Positions 63,681 through 64,000 of a stretch of DNA of 64,000 nt are shown piece after piece. Position numbers and translations under genes: made by a program. The DNA comes from SAR86 cluster bacterium SAR86B (lineage in GTDB: Bacteria > Pseudomonadota > Gammaproteobacteria > Magnimaribacterales > D2472): the NCBI GenBank assembly GCA_905182885.1, contig CAJJCW010000003.1, positions 1 through 64,000 on the forward strand. The letters run 5' to 3'. Position 1 is the first letter of the stretch; every line of letters begins with the position of its first letter. The notes beneath the pieces were generated by a model. The model saw only the letters and a list, made by a program, of their open reading frames with translations, searched no databases and was not told the origin of the DNA.

Positions 63681-64000
63681 CTAATCTTTTAAAAATTTAT
63701 TGGCTAAAGAAATGTCTTCTTGAATTTGTAATTTTAACATGTCTAAATTTTTAAATTTCTTTTCTTCACGAATTTTTTTCTTGAACTCTACTTCTATCCT
63801 TTTTGAATAAATGTCTTCGCTAAAATCAAAGAGATGAACTTCAAGAACTGGATGGGTTCCACCGACCGTAGGTCTTATCCCCATATTGGCTATACCCTTT
63901 AGAATTAAGCCATCTATATTACACTTTACGGCGTAAACACCTGATATTGGTAGCTTTTGTTTTGGCAGCCAAATATTAGCAGTTGGCGTACCAATTGTTC
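63681..64000 (-). CDS. ribF: Bifunctional riboflavin kinase/FAD synthetase, C-terminal part
   Basis: The frame is open to the window edge; only the flavokinase domain is inside. Flavokinase signature GTPTANIWLPKQK with the PTAN motif near the window edge, then SGVYAVK, GIANMGIRPTVGGTHPVLEV and HLFDFSEDIYSKRIEVEF (conserved Glu). The FAD synthetase half lies outside. One base separates it from ileS, as in E. coli. Confidence 0.95.
   Translation of the reverse strand, partial: TIGTPTANIWLPKQKLPISGVYAVKCNIDGLILKGIANMGIRPTVGGTHPVLEVHLFDFSEDIYSKRIEVEFKKKIREEKKFKNLDMLKLQIQEDISLANKFLKD

Overview
The window is a gene-dense, AT-rich chromosomal segment from a gammaproteobacterium. The neighbourhoods rpsP-rimM-trmD-rplS, lepA-lepB-rnc-era-recO, rpoE-rseA, ribF-ileS-lspA-ispH, hom-thrC and ypjD beside a CNNM/CBS gene are typical of that class. 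Short intergenic gaps, many overlapping stop/start codons and low GC suggest a streamlined, probably marine oligotrophic lineage such as SAR86; that placement is inference from gene order and composition. I see no phage, insertion sequence, CRISPR array or rRNA operon.

Layout. Positions 1-11.5 kb hold accessory and membrane functions: a Ca2+/Na+ antiporter, an exported thioredoxin, a frameshifted AMP nucleosidase, a desaturase, glycine-zipper lipoprotein, IbpA with a ROSE-type RNA thermometer, DsbD/ScsB, a frameshifted YwaF-like protein, MscS and a frameshifted SLC13 permease. From 11.5 to 17.9 kb come a serine hydrolase, a three-gene cassette of two tiny membrane proteins plus pseudoazurin, tRNA-Val(GAC), a candidate small RNA, exonuclease I, and an acyl-CoA dehydrogenase divergent from a LysR regulator. 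From 17.9 to 28.8 kb one leftward run carries sdhE-rpoE-rseA-htrA-lepA-lepB-rnc-era-recO-acpS-adk-tsaB-like-uppP-rsmJ. From 28.9 to 42.1 kb are ygfZ, ung, serA, glpK, nrdAB and then metabolic and repair genes. From 42.1 to 52.6 kb a leftward 11-gene run reads rpsP-rimM-trmD-rplS-xerD-dsbC-alaC-hom-thrC-prfB-lysS. From 52.7 kb to the end are ypjD/CNNM, a PuuD-like protein, groESL, VanZ-like, ampG-ampD and ispH-lspA-ileS-ribF.

How the genes work together. Envelope stress (RpoE/RseA/HtrA), heat shock (IbpA, GroESL), periplasmic redox (DsbD, DsbC, thioredoxin) and peptidoglycan recycling (AmpG, AmpD, UppP) form an envelope-maintenance theme. The nrdAB leader has a tandem pair of NrdR-like boxes and two perfect DnaA boxes, pointing to cell-cycle control of dNTP supply.

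Best leads: (1) a roughly 73-nt candidate small RNA at about 14059-14131 with a C-rich loop, a near-consensus promoter and a strong terminator; (2) acidic Glu/Ala/Val/Pro repeat extensions on two co-transcribed ribosomal proteins, the C terminus of bS16 and the N terminus of bL19; (3) an overlooked 51-codon membrane protein gene overlapping its neighbours on both sides; (4) four conserved genes each broken by an apparent single-base insertion, including essential lepB, which raises the question of sequence error; (5) an inverted pair of perfect DnaA boxes upstream of ung.
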